NCBI RefSeq assembly: GCF_001941965.1
Contig: NZ_MKZO01000001.1
Span: forward strand, 115,583 to 179,582
Length of the DNA stretch: 64,000 nt
From: Pseudomonas putida
GTDB lineage: Bacteria; Pseudomonadota; Gammaproteobacteria; Pseudomonadales; Pseudomonadaceae
Reading direction: 5' to 3'
The notes under the pieces were generated by a model. The model was not told the origin of the DNA. It did not search any database and saw only the letters and a list, made by a program, of their open reading frames with translations. The first letter of the stretch is position 1. Each line of letters begins with the position of its first letter. Positions 1 to 8,680 of the stretch are shown one piece after another. Both the position numbers and the translations under genes were made by a program.

Positions 1-203
1 ACCTGGGCGGCGCCGCTACCGACGTGCTGAGCGTGGAACCGCCGGTCAACGGCAACCCGCTGCTGGCCGCCGATATCCCGCGCCTGATCGTCACCCCGCA
101 CAGCGCCTGGGGCGCGGTGGAAGCACGGCAGCGCATCGTCGGCCAACTGACCGAGAACGCCCGCGCCTTCCTCGCCGGAGCGCCGCGCCGCGTGGTCAGC
201 TGA
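1..203 (+). CDS. D-2-hydroxyacid dehydrogenase, C-terminal fragment (cut by window edge)
   Basis: Only the last 66 codons are present, read from base 3 to the TGA at 201-203. The fragment ends a D-isomer-specific 2-hydroxyacid dehydrogenase: it contains VEPP and then TPHSAWG, whose His is the catalytic acid/base of this family, followed by the usual C-terminal helix that returns to the substrate domain. These NAD(P)-dependent enzymes interconvert 2-keto acids and D-2-hydroxy acids; a glycerate or hydroxypyruvate reductase role is likely but cannot be proved from this part. rsmC follows 52 bases later on the same strand. Confidence 0.85.
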   Translation, partial: LGGAATDVLSVEPPVNGNPLLAADIPRLIVTPHSAWGAVEARQRIVGQLTENARAFLAGAPRRVVS

Positions 204-255
204 GGCGCGCCGGCTTCTGCTAGAATTCGCCCCTTTTTCTCAGGAGCCGCCGTCC

Positions 256-1254
256 ATGGACCCGCGCAGTGAAGTGTTGCTTCGTCAGGCCGATCTGTTC
301 ACCGGCCCGCTGTTGCTCGCCGGGTTACCCGCCGACAGCCTGCTGGGCACTTTTCCACAGGCCCGGGGCTGGAGCTGGCATGCCGGCGACCAGGCGCTGC
401 TCGACGCACGCTTCGCCGGCCGCAGCCATTACGGCGTAGAAGTGCCCGACGTTGCCTTCGATGCGGCCGTGCTGTTCCTGCCCAAGTCCCGCGACCTCGC
501 CAACTACCTGCTCAACGCCCTCGCCTCGCGCCTGGGCGGGCGCACCCTGTACCTGGTCGGCGAGAAACGTGGCGGCATCGAGGGTGCGGCGAAGCAGCTG
601 CATGCCTTCGGCAAGCCGCGCAAGCTGGACAGCGCCCGGCATTGCCAGCTGTGGCAGGTGACGGTGGATAACCCGCCGGCCGCGCAGTCGCTGGACAGCC
701 TGGCCCTGCGTTTCGAGCTGCCGCTGAGCGATGGCCCGCTGCAGATCGTCAGCCTGCCGGGGGTCTTCAGCCACGGCCGCCTGGACCGCGGCACCGCCCT
801 GCTGCTGGAACATCTCGACGGCCTGCCCGCTGGCCACGTGCTGGACTTCGGCTGCGGTGCCGGGGTGCTCGGCACGCTGATCAAGCGCCGTTATCCACAG
901 AGCCGGGTCACCCTGCTCGACGTCGACGCCTTCGCTGTGGCTAGCAGCCGCCTGACCCTGGCTGCCAACGGTCTGGAAGGCGAGGTGATCAGTGGCGACG
1001 GGATCGACTCCGCACCTCGCGAACTCGACGTCATTCTGAGTAATCCGCCGTTCCATACCGGCGTCCACACCAACTACGCGGCGTCGGAAAACCTGCTGAA
1101 AAAATCCGCCGATCATCTGAAAAAAGGCGGGGAAATGCGCCTGGTTGCCAACAGCTTCCTGCGCTACCAGCCGCTGATCGAAGGCGCCCTGGGCAACTGC
1201 GAAACGCGTGCCCAGGCCGATGGATTCAAGATCTACCGGGCGCTGCGCGGCTGA
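256..1254 (+). CDS. rsmC: 16S rRNA (guanine-1207-N2) methyltransferase RsmC
   Basis: This 332-residue protein methylates N2 of G1207 in 16S rRNA of the 30S subunit, using S-adenosylmethionine. It has the two-domain layout of RsmC: an N-terminal degenerate methyltransferase-like half and a C-terminal Rossmann catalytic half. The SAM-binding motif [12 protein letters not shown] starts near residue 195, and the guanine-N2 methyltransferase motif NPPF lies at about 263-266. Length is normal for the family. An AGGAG ribosome site precedes the ATG. The gene is probably monocistronic, because a riboswitch leader for the next gene begins just after it. Confidence 0.95.
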   Translation: MDPRSEVLLRQADLFTGPLLLAGLPADSLLGTFPQARGWSWHAGDQALLDARFAGRSHYGVEVPDVAFDAAVLFLPKSRDLANYLLNALASRLGGRTLYLVGEKRGGIEGAAKQLHAFGKPRKLDSARHCQLWQVTVDNPPAAQSLDSLALRFELPLSDGPLQIVSLPGVFSHGRLDRGTALLLEHLDGLPAGHVLDFGCGAGVLGTLIKRRYPQSRVTLLDVDAFAVASSRLTLAANGLEGEVISGDGIDSAPRELDVILSNPPFHTGVHTNYAASENLLKKSADHLKKGGEMRLVANSFLRYQPLIEGALGNCETRAQADGFKIYRALRG

Positions 1255-1284
1255 AAAACAGCACTTGCGCAAACGAATCCGCGT

Positions 1285-1480
1285 AGGCAGAATCCGCTCC
1301 GTCCTAGGGGAGTAGTCTCCCGCGAGCGCCCTGCTCGCATGGTGCGACGTCAACATACTTGGTCCACAGACCATGGCGCGCACGACCCACGGTCCGCATC
1401 AGACGGATCCAGGGTTTGACAAGACCTATGACACGCACACCTTACCCGGGGCGGGGAGGTCGTACGTGTCATAGCCGTGT
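1285..1480 (+). promoter_or_regulatory. yybP-ykoY (manganese) riboswitch in the leader of the GDT1 gene
   Basis: The leader contains hallmark blocks of the yybP-ykoY family: GGGGAGTAG at 1307-1315, GTCAACATACTTGG from 1349 and GACAAGACCTATGAC from about 1417. It ends in a perfect 10-bp stem, CTATGACACG (1426-1435) with CGTGTCATAG (1465-1474). A G-rich strand (1445-1456) can also pair with CCCGCCCC just before the ribosome site, which could serve as expression platform. This family senses Mn2+ and switches on Mn exporters, matching the gene downstream. Exact ends are estimated. Confidence 0.88.
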
Positions 1481-1504
1481 CGACCCGCCCCCGTAGGAAT
1501 CCTG

Positions 1505-2092
1505 ATGCTGGAATCGCTGCTCGTCCCCACCGGAATCGTTGCCCTCGCTGAAATCGGCGACAAGACGCAACTGCTTGCCCTCATTCTCGCCGCGCGCTTC
1601 CGCAAGCCGTGGCCGATCATTGCCGGTATCGTCGCCGCGACCCTTGCCAACCATGCCGCTGCCGGTGCCGTCGGGGCCTGGGTGGGCAGCTTCTTCAGCA
1701 ATGTCACCCTGCACTGGATCCTTGCCGCGAGCTTCCTGGCGACTGCCGCGTGGACGCTGATCCCGGACAAGATGGACGATGACGAAGGCAGCACCGCCAA
1801 GCGCTACGGGCCGTTCCTGACCACCCTGATCGCGTTCTTCCTGGCGGAGATCGGCGACAAGACCCAGGTCGCCACGGTGATGCTGGCGGCACAGTATCCG
1901 CACCTGATCATGGTGATCATCGGCACCACCCTGGGCATGCTGATTGCCAACGTGCCGGTGGTATTGGCGGGTAACTTCGCGGCGGAGAAACTGCCGCTGA
2001 CCCTGATTCGTCGCCTGGCGGCGAGTGCGTTCGTGGTGCTGGCGGTGATTGCCGTGTATTCGGCGATGCAGGCCAGTGGCTGGGTGGGCTGA
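1505..2092 (+). CDS. TMEM165/GDT1 (UPF0016) family manganese exporter
   Basis: This 195-residue inner-membrane protein belongs to the GDT1/TMEM165 family of cation exporters. Both family signatures are present: EIGDKTQ at residues 16-22 and again at about 115-121. They sit in the first helices of two inverted three-helix repeats, the acidic residues forming the cation site. Characterised bacterial relatives export Mn2+. The manganese riboswitch directly upstream supports that substrate. The start is fixed by AGGA about 8 bases before the ATG. A REP pair follows. Confidence 0.9.
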   Translation: MLESLLVPTGIVALAEIGDKTQLLALILAARFRKPWPIIAGIVAATLANHAAAGAVGAWVGSFFSNVTLHWILAASFLATAAWTLIPDKMDDDEGSTAKRYGPFLTTLIAFFLAEIGDKTQVATVMLAAQYPHLIMVIIGTTLGMLIANVPVVLAGNFAAEKLPLTLIRRLAASAFVVLAVIAVYSAMQASGWVG

Positions 2093-2115
2093 CTCGGTCT
2101 AACAGACTACACAAA

Positions 2116-2210
2116 ACCCTGTGGGAGCTGGCTTGCCAGCGATAGGGCCAGACCTGACAACCAGGTTGCCTGATATGGCCTCATCGCTGGCAAGCCAGCT
2201 CCCACAGGGT
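2116..2210. repeat. REP palindrome pair
   Basis: Two inverted copies of the Pseudomonas REP unit (CCCTGTGGGAGCTGGCTTG and its complement) flank a 40-base spacer. The pair lies between the convergent GDT1 and M48 protease genes, a typical REP location, and could fold into a long hairpin that stabilises 3' ends. The same unit recurs at 7801, 8523, 11843 and 23223. Confidence 0.9.
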
Positions 2211-2228
2211 CGGTGGAGACAGGAAGGT

Positions 2229-3047
2229 TTATTTCTTCGCCTGCTCGTACAACGGCATCACCTTCGGAATCGCCGCCTGCAACGAGGCGATCCGGCTGTC
2301 CGAAGCCGGGTGGGTGCTCATGAATTCCGGCGGAGATTCGCCTCCCGAAGCCTGGGCCATCTTGTTCCACAGGGTGATCGCGGCATTCGGGTTGTAGCCG
2401 GCGCGGGCCGCCAGCTCCAGGCCGATCAGGTCGGCTTCGTTCTCGTTGCTGCGGCTGTTGGGCAAGGTCAGGCTGTACTGCACGACGGTGTCGGCCAGTT
2501 GCAGGCTGTCTTCACCCAGCCCCAGCAAGGCGCCAGCCCCGGAGCGGGCCATCTGGATGCCATAGGCCTTGGACATCGCCTCACGCCCGTGCTCGCGCAG
2601 GGCGTGGGCGATCTCATGGCCCATCACCGAGGCGATTTCATCGTCGGTCAGTTTCAGCTTGTCGATCAGCCCGGTATAGAAAATGATCTTGCCGCCAGGC
2701 CCGCAGTTGGCGTTGAGCTCGTCGCTCTTGATCAGGTTGACTTCCCAGTTCCATTGCGCCGAATCCGGACGGAACTGCGGGGCCTGGGCGATCAGGCGGT
2801 CGGCGATGGCCTGGATGCGCTTGGCATTGGCGCTGGTCTTGTCCAGCACACCCTTGCCCGACGCTTCGCCCAACGTCTGCTGGTAGGACTGCGCATACAT
2901 CTGGTTGACCTGGTCGGTCGACAGCATGCTGAACATATATTGCTTGCGCTCGACACCGACCGCCCCACCGCTGGTGGTGTTCACCGCCTGGCAACCAGCC
3001 AGCAGGATCGAAGCGCCCAAGGCACCGACAACAACCAATTTACGCAT
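2229..3047 (-). CDS. M48-family zinc metalloprotease, lipoprotein
   Basis: This 272-residue protein starts with a lipoprotein signal peptide whose lipobox ends LAGC at Cys19. It carries the zinc-binding HEIAH at residues 144-148 and a downstream ENEAD whose Glu is the third ligand. It resembles LoiP/BepA-class M48 peptidases, which act in the periplasm on outer-membrane proteins. The start chosen lies 15 codons inside the longest reading frame: AGGGAG sits 7 bases before this ATG, and only this start leaves a proper signal peptide. Natural substrates are unknown. Confidence 0.9.
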   Translation of the reverse strand: MRKLVVVGALGASILLAGCQAVNTTSGGAVGVERKQYMFSMLSTDQVNQMYAQSYQQTLGEASGKGVLDKTSANAKRIQAIADRLIAQAPQFRPDSAQWNWEVNLIKSDELNANCGPGGKIIFYTGLIDKLKLTDDEIASVMGHEIAHALREHGREAMSKAYGIQMARSGAGALLGLGEDSLQLADTVVQYSLTLPNSRSNENEADLIGLELAARAGYNPNAAITLWNKMAQASGGESPPEFMSTHPASDSRIASLQAAIPKVMPLYEQAKK

Positions 3048-3207
3048 GTAAAAACTCCCTTCTGACATGGGCCGTATCCTAGGACGGCGCAAGTGATCGC
3101 GCTACAGCCGCTGGGAAAGATTTCTCTCTGACCACCTCATGATTTACTGGTTTCGCGCCGATAACAGCGGGGCAAGGCGACTTTTCCCGGCGTTCGGAGC
3201 CCAACCC

Positions 3208-5349
3208 ATGAAGTTCAAGTCGATCCAGTTTTCCGTTGCGGCCCTGGCGGGCGCTTTCGTGTTGAGTATCGTCGCAGCACTGGTGCTGTATGCCGTGTAT
3301 TCAGGGGCGCGCACCCAGGACCTGGTGGAACGCCGGACCCAGGAACAGTTCGATGCAGTGATCGAACAGCGCCTCACCGCCCTGGCCCAGACCCAGGCCA
3401 GCCAGATCCTGCGGCGCCTCGAAGCACCGCTGCTGATCGCCCGCGGCGTCGCCACCACCAACGCCCAGATCGGCATGAAGGACGAGGCCGGCAATCCGCG
3501 CCTGAACGTCGATCGCGCGCAACTGATCGGCCTGCTCAAGCAGACCCTTGTGGATAACCCGCTGGTGCTGGGCACCTATATCGCCTGGGAGCCGAATGGC
3601 GTCGACCGCAACGATGGTGGCTATGTCGGCACCTCGGTCGAAGGCATCGACCCGGCCAACGGCCGCTTCCAGCCCTGGTGGTACCGCAATACCGACGGCA
3701 CCCTCGGCCTGGAAAAACTGGTCGACCTGAGCAACAACACCCTGCTTTCCACCGGCGTACGCGCCAGCGAGTACTACCTGTGCTCCCAGGAGACCAAACG
3801 CGCCTGCGCCATCGACCCGGCCCCTTACAAGGTCGGCGACAAGATGGTCATGCTCGCTTCCTTCATCCAGCCGATCCTGATCGACGGCAAGTTCCAGGGC
3901 ATCGTCGGCGCCGACCTGTCGGTGAACTTCATCCAGGACCTGCTCAAGGCCGCCGACGCCCAGCTGTATAACGGTGCGGGCGAGCTGGCGCTGATCGCCA
4001 ACAACGGTCGCCTGGTCGCCTATACCAAGGACGAAAGCAAGTTCGGCGAAAAGGCCAGCGAGGTGCTGCCGGCTGCCGAAGCGGCCGGCCTGAGCAAAAC
4101 CAGCGGCGACACCCTGCGCTACGACCTCGACCGTGAAGCCGGGCAGATCCGCCTGTTCCTGCCGTTCCAGATCGGCGAAACCGCCCAGCGCTGGACCCTG
4201 CTGATCGACCTGCCGCTGAGCGCGGTGATGGCCGACGCAGAGAAAATGCAGAACGAACTGAGCGAACAGCGCCGCACCGACATTACCGGCATGACCCTGG
4301 TCGGCCTGGCCATCGCCGCCCTCGGCCTGCTGGTGATCTGGCTGCTGGCCCACGGTATCGCCCGTCCGCTGCGGCAGATGGTGGCGATGCTCGACGATAT
4401 CGCCCAGGGCGAAGGCGACCTGACCCGCCGCCTGCACAGCGACCGCGCCGACGAACTGGGCTCGATCGCCAAGGGCTTCAATACCTTCCTGACCAAGCTG
4501 CAGACCATGATCAGCCAGGTGGTGACCTCGGTGCAGAAGGTCAGCGACTCCTCGGAGCACACCGCCGATATCGCCATCCGCACCAACCAGGGCGTGCATA
4601 AACAGATGGCGGAAATCGACCTGGTGGCCACGGCGGTACATGAAATGACCGCCACCGCCCAGGACGTGGCGCGCAATGCCACCCATGCCGCGCAGGCCGC
4701 GAGCAATGCAGACCAGGCGGCCAACCAGGGCCTGTCGATCGTCCGTGACACCTCGCAGTCCATCACCGCTCTGGCCGACGAGATCGGCCGCGCCGTGGGC
4801 GTGGTGCAGACCCTGGCCCGGGACAGCGAGAACATCAATGCCATCCTCGTGGCGATCCGCGCCATTGCCGAACAGACCAACCTGCTCGCGCTCAACGCTG
4901 CCATCGAGGCGGCGCGGGCCGGTGAACAGGGTCGTGGCTTCGCCGTGGTCGCCGACGAGGTGCGCAACCTGGCGCAGAAGACCCAGCAGGCCACCGAAGA
5001 AATCCAGCAGATGATCCAGCAGTTGCAACAGGGCACCCGCGATGTGGTGCGGGTCATGGAGGACAGCCAGGGCAAGACCGATATCAGCGTGCAGCAGGCG
5101 GCCAAGGCGGCGGATGCGCTGGAAAGCATCACCCGTGCGGTGTCGGTGATCAACGACATGAACACCCAGATCGCCAGTGCTGCCGAAGAGCAGAGCGCGG
5201 TGGCGGAGGACATCAACCGCAACGTGATCAATATCGGCCAGGTGGCCAACGAAGTGGCGGGTGGTGCCGACGAGTCGAGCAGCGCCAGCGCCGAACTGAC
5301 CAAGCTGGCAGAGCAGCAGCGCCGGCTGATCAACCAGTTCCGCGTTTGA
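3208..5349 (+). CDS. Methyl-accepting chemotaxis protein with periplasmic Cache sensor
   Basis: A 713-residue chemoreceptor. After a first membrane helix (about 10-32) comes a ~320-residue periplasmic region of double-Cache type (note [12 protein letters not shown] and GIVGADLSV). A second membrane helix lies at about 356-380, followed by a HAMP domain and the coiled-coil signalling domain. The conserved hairpin tip [20 protein letters not shown] is near residues 554-573. A longer frame from 3139 exists, but the start at 3208 puts the first membrane helix at the N-terminus as usual. Ligand is unknown; dCache receptors in Pseudomonas commonly bind amino acids, amines or organic acids. Confidence 0.93.
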   Translation: MKFKSIQFSVAALAGAFVLSIVAALVLYAVYSGARTQDLVERRTQEQFDAVIEQRLTALAQTQASQILRRLEAPLLIARGVATTNAQIGMKDEAGNPRLNVDRAQLIGLLKQTLVDNPLVLGTYIAWEPNGVDRNDGGYVGTSVEGIDPANGRFQPWWYRNTDGTLGLEKLVDLSNNTLLSTGVRASEYYLCSQETKRACAIDPAPYKVGDKMVMLASFIQPILIDGKFQGIVGADLSVNFIQDLLKAADAQLYNGAGELALIANNGRLVAYTKDESKFGEKASEVLPAAEAAGLSKTSGDTLRYDLDREAGQIRLFLPFQIGETAQRWTLLIDLPLSAVMADAEKMQNELSEQRRTDITGMTLVGLAIAALGLLVIWLLAHGIARPLRQMVAMLDDIAQGEGDLTRRLHSDRADELGSIAKGFNTFLTKLQTMISQVVTSVQKVSDSSEHTADIAIRTNQGVHKQMAEIDLVATAVHEMTATAQDVARNATHAAQAASNADQAANQGLSIVRDTSQSITALADEIGRAVGVVQTLARDSENINAILVAIRAIAEQTNLLALNAAIEAARAGEQGRGFAVVADEVRNLAQKTQQATEEIQQMIQQLQQGTRDVVRVMEDSQGKTDISVQQAAKAADALESITRAVSVINDMNTQIASAAEEQSAVAEDINRNVINIGQVANEVAGGADESSSASAELTKLAEQQRRLINQFRV

Positions 5350-5351
5350 TT

Positions 5352-5445
5352 CAGCCGCAAGCTGCAAGCCGTAAGCTGCAAGCAAAAGCGCCGCGTGCTG
5401 CTTCTTCTTACAGCTTAAAGCTTAAAGCTTGCAGCTCTAAGAAGA
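5352..5445. repeat. Imperfect inverted repeat of the AAGCTGCAAGC type
   Basis: AAGCTGCAAGC occurs twice in direct orientation near 5358-5383. Its complement, with inserted AAGCTTAAAGCTTAAAGC units, lies at about 5410-5434, so the transcript can form a long hairpin. It separates the convergent chemoreceptor and SRAP genes and probably acts as a transcript end. No T-rich tail is evident, so it is listed as a repeat. Confidence 0.6.
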
Positions 5446-6063
5446 GGCGGGAGTCAGGCACTCCGGCGCATTGAGTTTCGGATCATTGACGAAGTTGGCC
5501 AGCACCCGCTCGCGCAAGGCGGCGGGAGGGCTGGCCAGCAGGGCATGGAGGTCGGCCAGCGGGGTCTCGGGATCCAGCCAGGCGGCCTGCCCTGCCGCAT
5601 CGAGAATCAGCGGCCGGCGCTGGGTCATCGCCGCCTGGGTCACCACCGCCGTACTCAGCCAGACCTGCTCCTGCACCGGATACGCCTCCCAGATCGCCGC
5701 GAAGAACAACGACGAGCCTTCCCCCGGCGTCAGCCAGTACGGGCGCTTGCGCGCATTGCCGCGCCATTCGTAGAAGCCGTTGGCCGGCAGTAGGCAACGG
5801 CGCTTGGCGAAGGCTTCGCGGAACATCGGCTGGTCGGCGAGGGTTTCGGCACGGGCGTGGGCCGGGGTGCGGGTCAGGTCGGTCAGCCAGGGCGGGGTCA
5901 GACCCCAGCGGGCGCGGGCCAGGGTCAACCGGTCGTCTTCCCGGCGCTGGATCAGCACCTGGGCGCCAGGGGAAATGTTCCACTGCGCCTTCTGGTCAGC
6001 GGGAAAGCCGGGCAGCGCGGCGAAGGCCGGCGACCAGCGAAAGAGAGCGTAGCGTCCACACAT
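5437..6063 (-). CDS. SRAP (YedK/HMCES-like) family protein with altered active site
   Basis: This 208-residue protein has the SRAP fold: MCGRY at the N-terminus (Cys2 becomes the N-terminal nucleophile), WGLTPPW and ANGFYEW with Glu99. SRAP proteins form a thiazolidine crosslink with abasic sites in single-stranded DNA. Two positions are unusual. The normal NARAE motif reads AHARAE (His69 in place of Asn), and the HDR(R/M)P motif reads TQRRP (Thr147 in place of the catalytic His). The fold assignment is secure; whether crosslink formation or reversal works normally is uncertain. Likely monocistronic. Confidence 0.88.
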   Translation of the reverse strand: MCGRYALFRWSPAFAALPGFPADQKAQWNISPGAQVLIQRREDDRLTLARARWGLTPPWLTDLTRTPAHARAETLADQPMFREAFAKRRCLLPANGFYEWRGNARKRPYWLTPGEGSSLFFAAIWEAYPVQEQVWLSTAVVTQAAMTQRRPLILDAAGQAAWLDPETPLADLHALLASPPAALRERVLANFVNDPKLNAPECLTPASS

Positions 6064-6073
6064 CAGGCAAAAC

Positions 6074-6337
6074 CTAGCAAATCAGAACTCCGGGGAAACT
6101 CTCCGGCTCATCGCCAGGAAGCGGCAAGGCGGCATTGTACGCGGCGATCAGCTCCCGTGCGTACTCGGCCTGGTCATCCGGCACGGCCAGACCGAGCAGG
6201 CCCTGCAACGGCAGCTCGCCGATACCGCCCATCAGGTCGCGGCCGACCAGATGGACATCGACGCCCTCGTTGCCGAGCATGCCCAGCAGGACTTCGGCTT
6301 CCAGCAGGTTTTCCGGGTCATAGATTCGCCGCATCAC
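6074..6337 (-). CDS. DUF2007 family protein (putative signal-transducing protein)
   Basis: An 87-residue soluble protein beginning MMRRIYDPENLLEAEV, typical of DUF2007, a small ferredoxin-like fold of unknown biochemical role. In the family a conserved Glu-rich first helix and an LAVPDDQA-type strand follow, and both can be seen here. Its start overlaps the stop of the upstream CPXCG gene by four bases, so the two are co-transcribed and probably translationally coupled. No catalytic residues are evident. Confidence 0.8.
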   Translation of the reverse strand: MMRRIYDPENLLEAEVLLGMLGNEGVDVHLVGRDLMGGIGELPLQGLLGLAVPDDQAEYARELIAAYNAALPLPGDEPESFPGVLIC

Positions 6338-6516
6338 TCATTCTCGCTTTTCACATCGAGCATCCATTCGTCACCGTGCACCTGCAGAATGAAGGTGATC
6401 GGACGACAACAGACGGCGCAGTCCTCGATATAGGTCTGGTCGCCGCCGGAGAGGTCGATGGTGGTCTCCACTTCCTCACCGCAATAGGGACAATCGTAGA
6501 ACGCAGTTTCGAGCAT
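6334..6516 (-). CDS. CPXCG-motif cysteine-rich protein
   Basis: A 60-residue protein with two Cys pairs, CPYCGE near residues 9-12 and CAVC near 37-40, which should bind one zinc ion. It matches the small CPXCG family found beside DUF2007 genes in gamma-proteobacteria. The start MLETAFYDC was preferred over a frame 25 codons longer because homologous small proteins begin just before the first Cys pair. It forms an operon with the DUF2007 gene through a four-base overlap. Function unknown. Confidence 0.8.
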   Translation of the reverse strand: MLETAFYDCPYCGEEVETTIDLSGGDQTYIEDCAVCCRPITFILQVHGDEWMLDVKSENE

Positions 6517-6626
6517 CGCGGCCTCCACGGTTACTTGTGCGTATAATTGCCGGTCCTGCGCCCCGAGCCCGGATTTGCGGCGCAACCCCACCCTTTACCC
6601 TAGTCGTTTCACAACAAGAGAGCATG

Positions 6627-7790
6627 ATGGGCGAATTCGATGCCATCCGACCCTATGACGACGCTGAAGTCCCTGCCGTTCTGGCACGTTTGCTCAGCGA
6701 TCCGGCATTCCTCGATATCCTGACCCGGTTCCGCTTCCCGCGGATGGCCGACAGCTTCGGCTGGCTGCTCAAGCCGCTGATCGCCCGGCGCCTGCGCAAG
6801 GAGTTCGCTGGGGTGACGTGCGTCGCGACCCTGCAGGACAAGGTCGAGTTCTACGTCGACCACACCATCGAGCGGGCCACCGACGGCGTCACCTATAGCG
6901 GCGTCGAGCAGTTCAAGTCGGGCAACGCCTATCTGTTCCTGGCCAACCACCGTGACATCGTCATGGACCCGGCCTTCGTCAACTACGCCGTGTACCACGC
7001 CGGCCTGCCGACCCCGCGCATCGCCATCGGCGACAACCTGCTGCAGAAGCCGTTCGTCAGCGACATGATGCGCCTGAACAAGAGCTTCATCGTGCACCGC
7101 TCCATCAGCGGCCGGCGCGAGAAGCTGGCGGCCTACCAGTTGCTGTCGGCCTATATCAATCACTCGATCCGCAACGATCGTGCCTCGATCTGGATCGCCC
7201 AGGCCGAGGGTCGGGCCAAGGACGGCGACGACCGTACCGATTCGGCGATCCTCAAGATGTTCCACATGAGCCGCAAGGACGAGCCGTTCGGCGAGGTGAT
7301 CCAGTCGCTGAACCTGAGCCCGGTGTCGATCAGCTATGAATACGACCCGTGCGACCAGGCCAAGGCCCGCGAGCTGTATATCCGCGCGACCACCGGCACC
7401 TATGCCAAGGCGCCGGGTGAGGACGACCTGAGCATCGGGTTGGGCATCACCGGCTACAAGGGCCGGGTGCACATCAACTTCACCGCGCCGGTGACCGCCG
7501 CGTTCGAGGACACCAAGCAGCTCGCCGCGCATATCGACAAGCAGATCCTCGGTGGCTACCGGTTGTTCCCGGTGCATTACCTGGCGTATGCGCAATGGGC
7601 GGAGGCAGACCCGGAGCTTCAGGTGCCGAAGGCGAGCGAGGTGTTTGGCAGCGAAGAGCTGGCCAAGGCCCAGGCGGAATGGCAGCGGCGGCTGGAGGCT
7701 TGCCCTGAGGAGCACCGGCCGTACCTGGTGTTGCAATATGCGATGCCGGTGCGCAATCAGTATCGGGTCAAGGCCGGGCTGCCTTTGTAG
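6627..7790 (+). CDS. Phospholipid/glycerol acyltransferase family protein
   Basis: A 387-residue protein related to PlsB/PlsC acyltransferases. The N-terminal third leads to FLANHRDIVMDP, the equivalent of the NHxxxxD catalytic motif with slightly different spacing, and later blocks include WIAQAEGRAKDG. Such enzymes move acyl chains onto glycerol phosphates or related acceptors at the inner membrane; the acceptor here is unknown. The start at 6627 (second of two tandem ATGs) has AAGAG 6 bases upstream. It is divergent from the CPXCG-DUF2007 pair. Confidence 0.82.
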   Translation: MGEFDAIRPYDDAEVPAVLARLLSDPAFLDILTRFRFPRMADSFGWLLKPLIARRLRKEFAGVTCVATLQDKVEFYVDHTIERATDGVTYSGVEQFKSGNAYLFLANHRDIVMDPAFVNYAVYHAGLPTPRIAIGDNLLQKPFVSDMMRLNKSFIVHRSISGRREKLAAYQLLSAYINHSIRNDRASIWIAQAEGRAKDGDDRTDSAILKMFHMSRKDEPFGEVIQSLNLSPVSISYEYDPCDQAKARELYIRATTGTYAKAPGEDDLSIGLGITGYKGRVHINFTAPVTAAFEDTKQLAAHIDKQILGGYRLFPVHYLAYAQWAEADPELQVPKASEVFGSEELAKAQAEWQRRLEACPEEHRPYLVLQYAMPVRNQYRVKAGLPL

Positions 7791-7800
7791 GACTTCAGGG

Positions 7801-7880
7801 CCTCATCGCCGGCAACGCCGGCTCCCACAGGAACCGCGTGCACCGCAAAACCTGTGGGAGCCGGCGTTGCCGGCGATAGG
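7801..7880. repeat. REP palindrome pair, GCCGGCAACGCCGGC variant
   Basis: The left arm ATCGCCGGCAACGCCGG plus CTCCCACAGG is mirrored by CCTGTGGGAG plus CCGGCGTTGCCGGCGAT. It is a sequence variant of the other REP pairs in the window, in which the GCTGGCTTGCCAGC core is replaced. It lies between convergent genes. Confidence 0.88.
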
Positions 7881-7893
7881 GGCACCGCAGATT

Positions 7894-8154
7894 TCAGATC
7901 CAGGTACTGACCCACGACAACAGCAAGGCCATCGCCAGAAACGCGAAACCCATGCTGTAGTGGAAGCGGTTGACCCGCTGGGTCAGCAGGTCGATCGCCG
8001 CTTCACCTGCCGGCAGGTTGTCCATGGCCCGTGCCGCGCGCCGGCGGGCGCCGTGCAGGAGCAGGCCCGCCGGGCAGGTGAGCACCAGGGCGAACAGGTT
8101 GATGAGTTTGGCCGGGTGGGCAACGAACAGCCCCCAGAGCATTTGCAGCGACAT
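7894..8154 (-). CDS. Small inner-membrane protein of unknown function
   Basis: An 86-residue protein with two hydrophobic segments, one near residues 16-34 (LINLFALVLTCPAGLLL) and one near the C-terminus (SMGFAFLAMALLLSW), joined by a basic, cytoplasm-like loop. The start was set at MSLQMLWG because GAGGTAAGG lies just upstream; the longer frame adds ten unlikely residues. I recognise no domain. It is flanked by REP pairs and looks monocistronic. Confidence 0.65.
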   Translation of the reverse strand: MSLQMLWGLFVAHPAKLINLFALVLTCPAGLLLHGARRRAARAMDNLPAGEAAIDLLTQRVNRFHYSMGFAFLAMALLLSWVSTWI

Positions 8155-8312
8155 CGCCTTACCTCGAATTGACCACGATTGCATCGAAACGCGCGCATTC
8201 TACCCAAGCCATCCGCTCGCGCTCGTGCTTTGCGACCAAATGACGGTCGCTTTCATACGTTCGTCATCATCTCAGGCCACCCTGTCGCCCTCGCAACGCA
8301 CCGGAGCTTGTC

Positions 8313-8519
8313 ATGCTGCACGCCGAAAACCAGGATCGCCTCTATCTGATTGCCCAGAGCGAGGAGCAGGAAGCGCTGATCGACGGTTTGGCCTTCAACG
8401 TCCAGGACCGCCAGTGGCTGGTCTATTGCGCCCTGGGCGGCCATCACCATGATCATTGGCCGGAAGTGGACAGCCAGACCGGCATCAGCGTGCTCGATTT
8501 CTACGTCGAAGCAGCCTGA
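8313..8519 (+). CDS. Conserved-looking small hypothetical protein
   Basis: A 68-residue acidic soluble protein (MLHAENQDRLYLIAQSEEQ...) containing an HHHDHWPEVD stretch that could bind metal. Codon use is typical of the neighbouring core genes, and the frame closes just before a REP pair, both favouring a real gene. No known domain is recognised and no operon partner exists; it is divergent from the small membrane protein at 8154. Confidence 0.6.
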   Translation: MLHAENQDRLYLIAQSEEQEALIDGLAFNVQDRQWLVYCALGGHHHDHWPEVDSQTGISVLDFYVEAA

Positions 8520-8522
8520 CAA

Positions 8523-8612
8523 CGCGGACCCTGTGGGAGCTGGCTTGCCAGCGATTGCTGTAGTGAATTCACCGACGCCATCGCTGGCAAGCCAGCTCCC
8601 ACAGGGTCCGCG
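8523..8612. repeat. REP palindrome pair with perfect ends
   Basis: The outer ends CGCGGACCCTGT and ACAGGGTCCGCG are exact complements and enclose inverted GGGAGCTGGCTTGCCAGCGA cores. The pair sits between convergent genes and directly before a bidirectional terminator. Confidence 0.9.
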
Positions 8613-8623
8613 CAAGCCGCAAT

Positions 8624-8664
8624 AAAAAAAGCCCGCGCCCTGAGATCAGGACGCGGGCTTTTGT
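8624..8664. terminator. Bidirectional intrinsic terminator
   Basis: An A-run at 8624-8630, a GC-rich stem AGCCCGCG(C)CCTGA / TCAGGACGCGGGCT and a T-run form a rho-independent terminator usable from both sides. It serves the small gene at 8313 and the convergent yajG-type gene. Confidence 0.9.
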
Positions 8665-8680
8665 ATTGCGGAGGTAACGC

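Noticed and set aside
3301..5385. 694-codon open frame on the minus strand under the chemoreceptor gene
   Set aside because: It is the complement of a strongly coding, GC-rich gene with clear chemoreceptor motifs; the antisense translation has no domain, signal or ribosome site.
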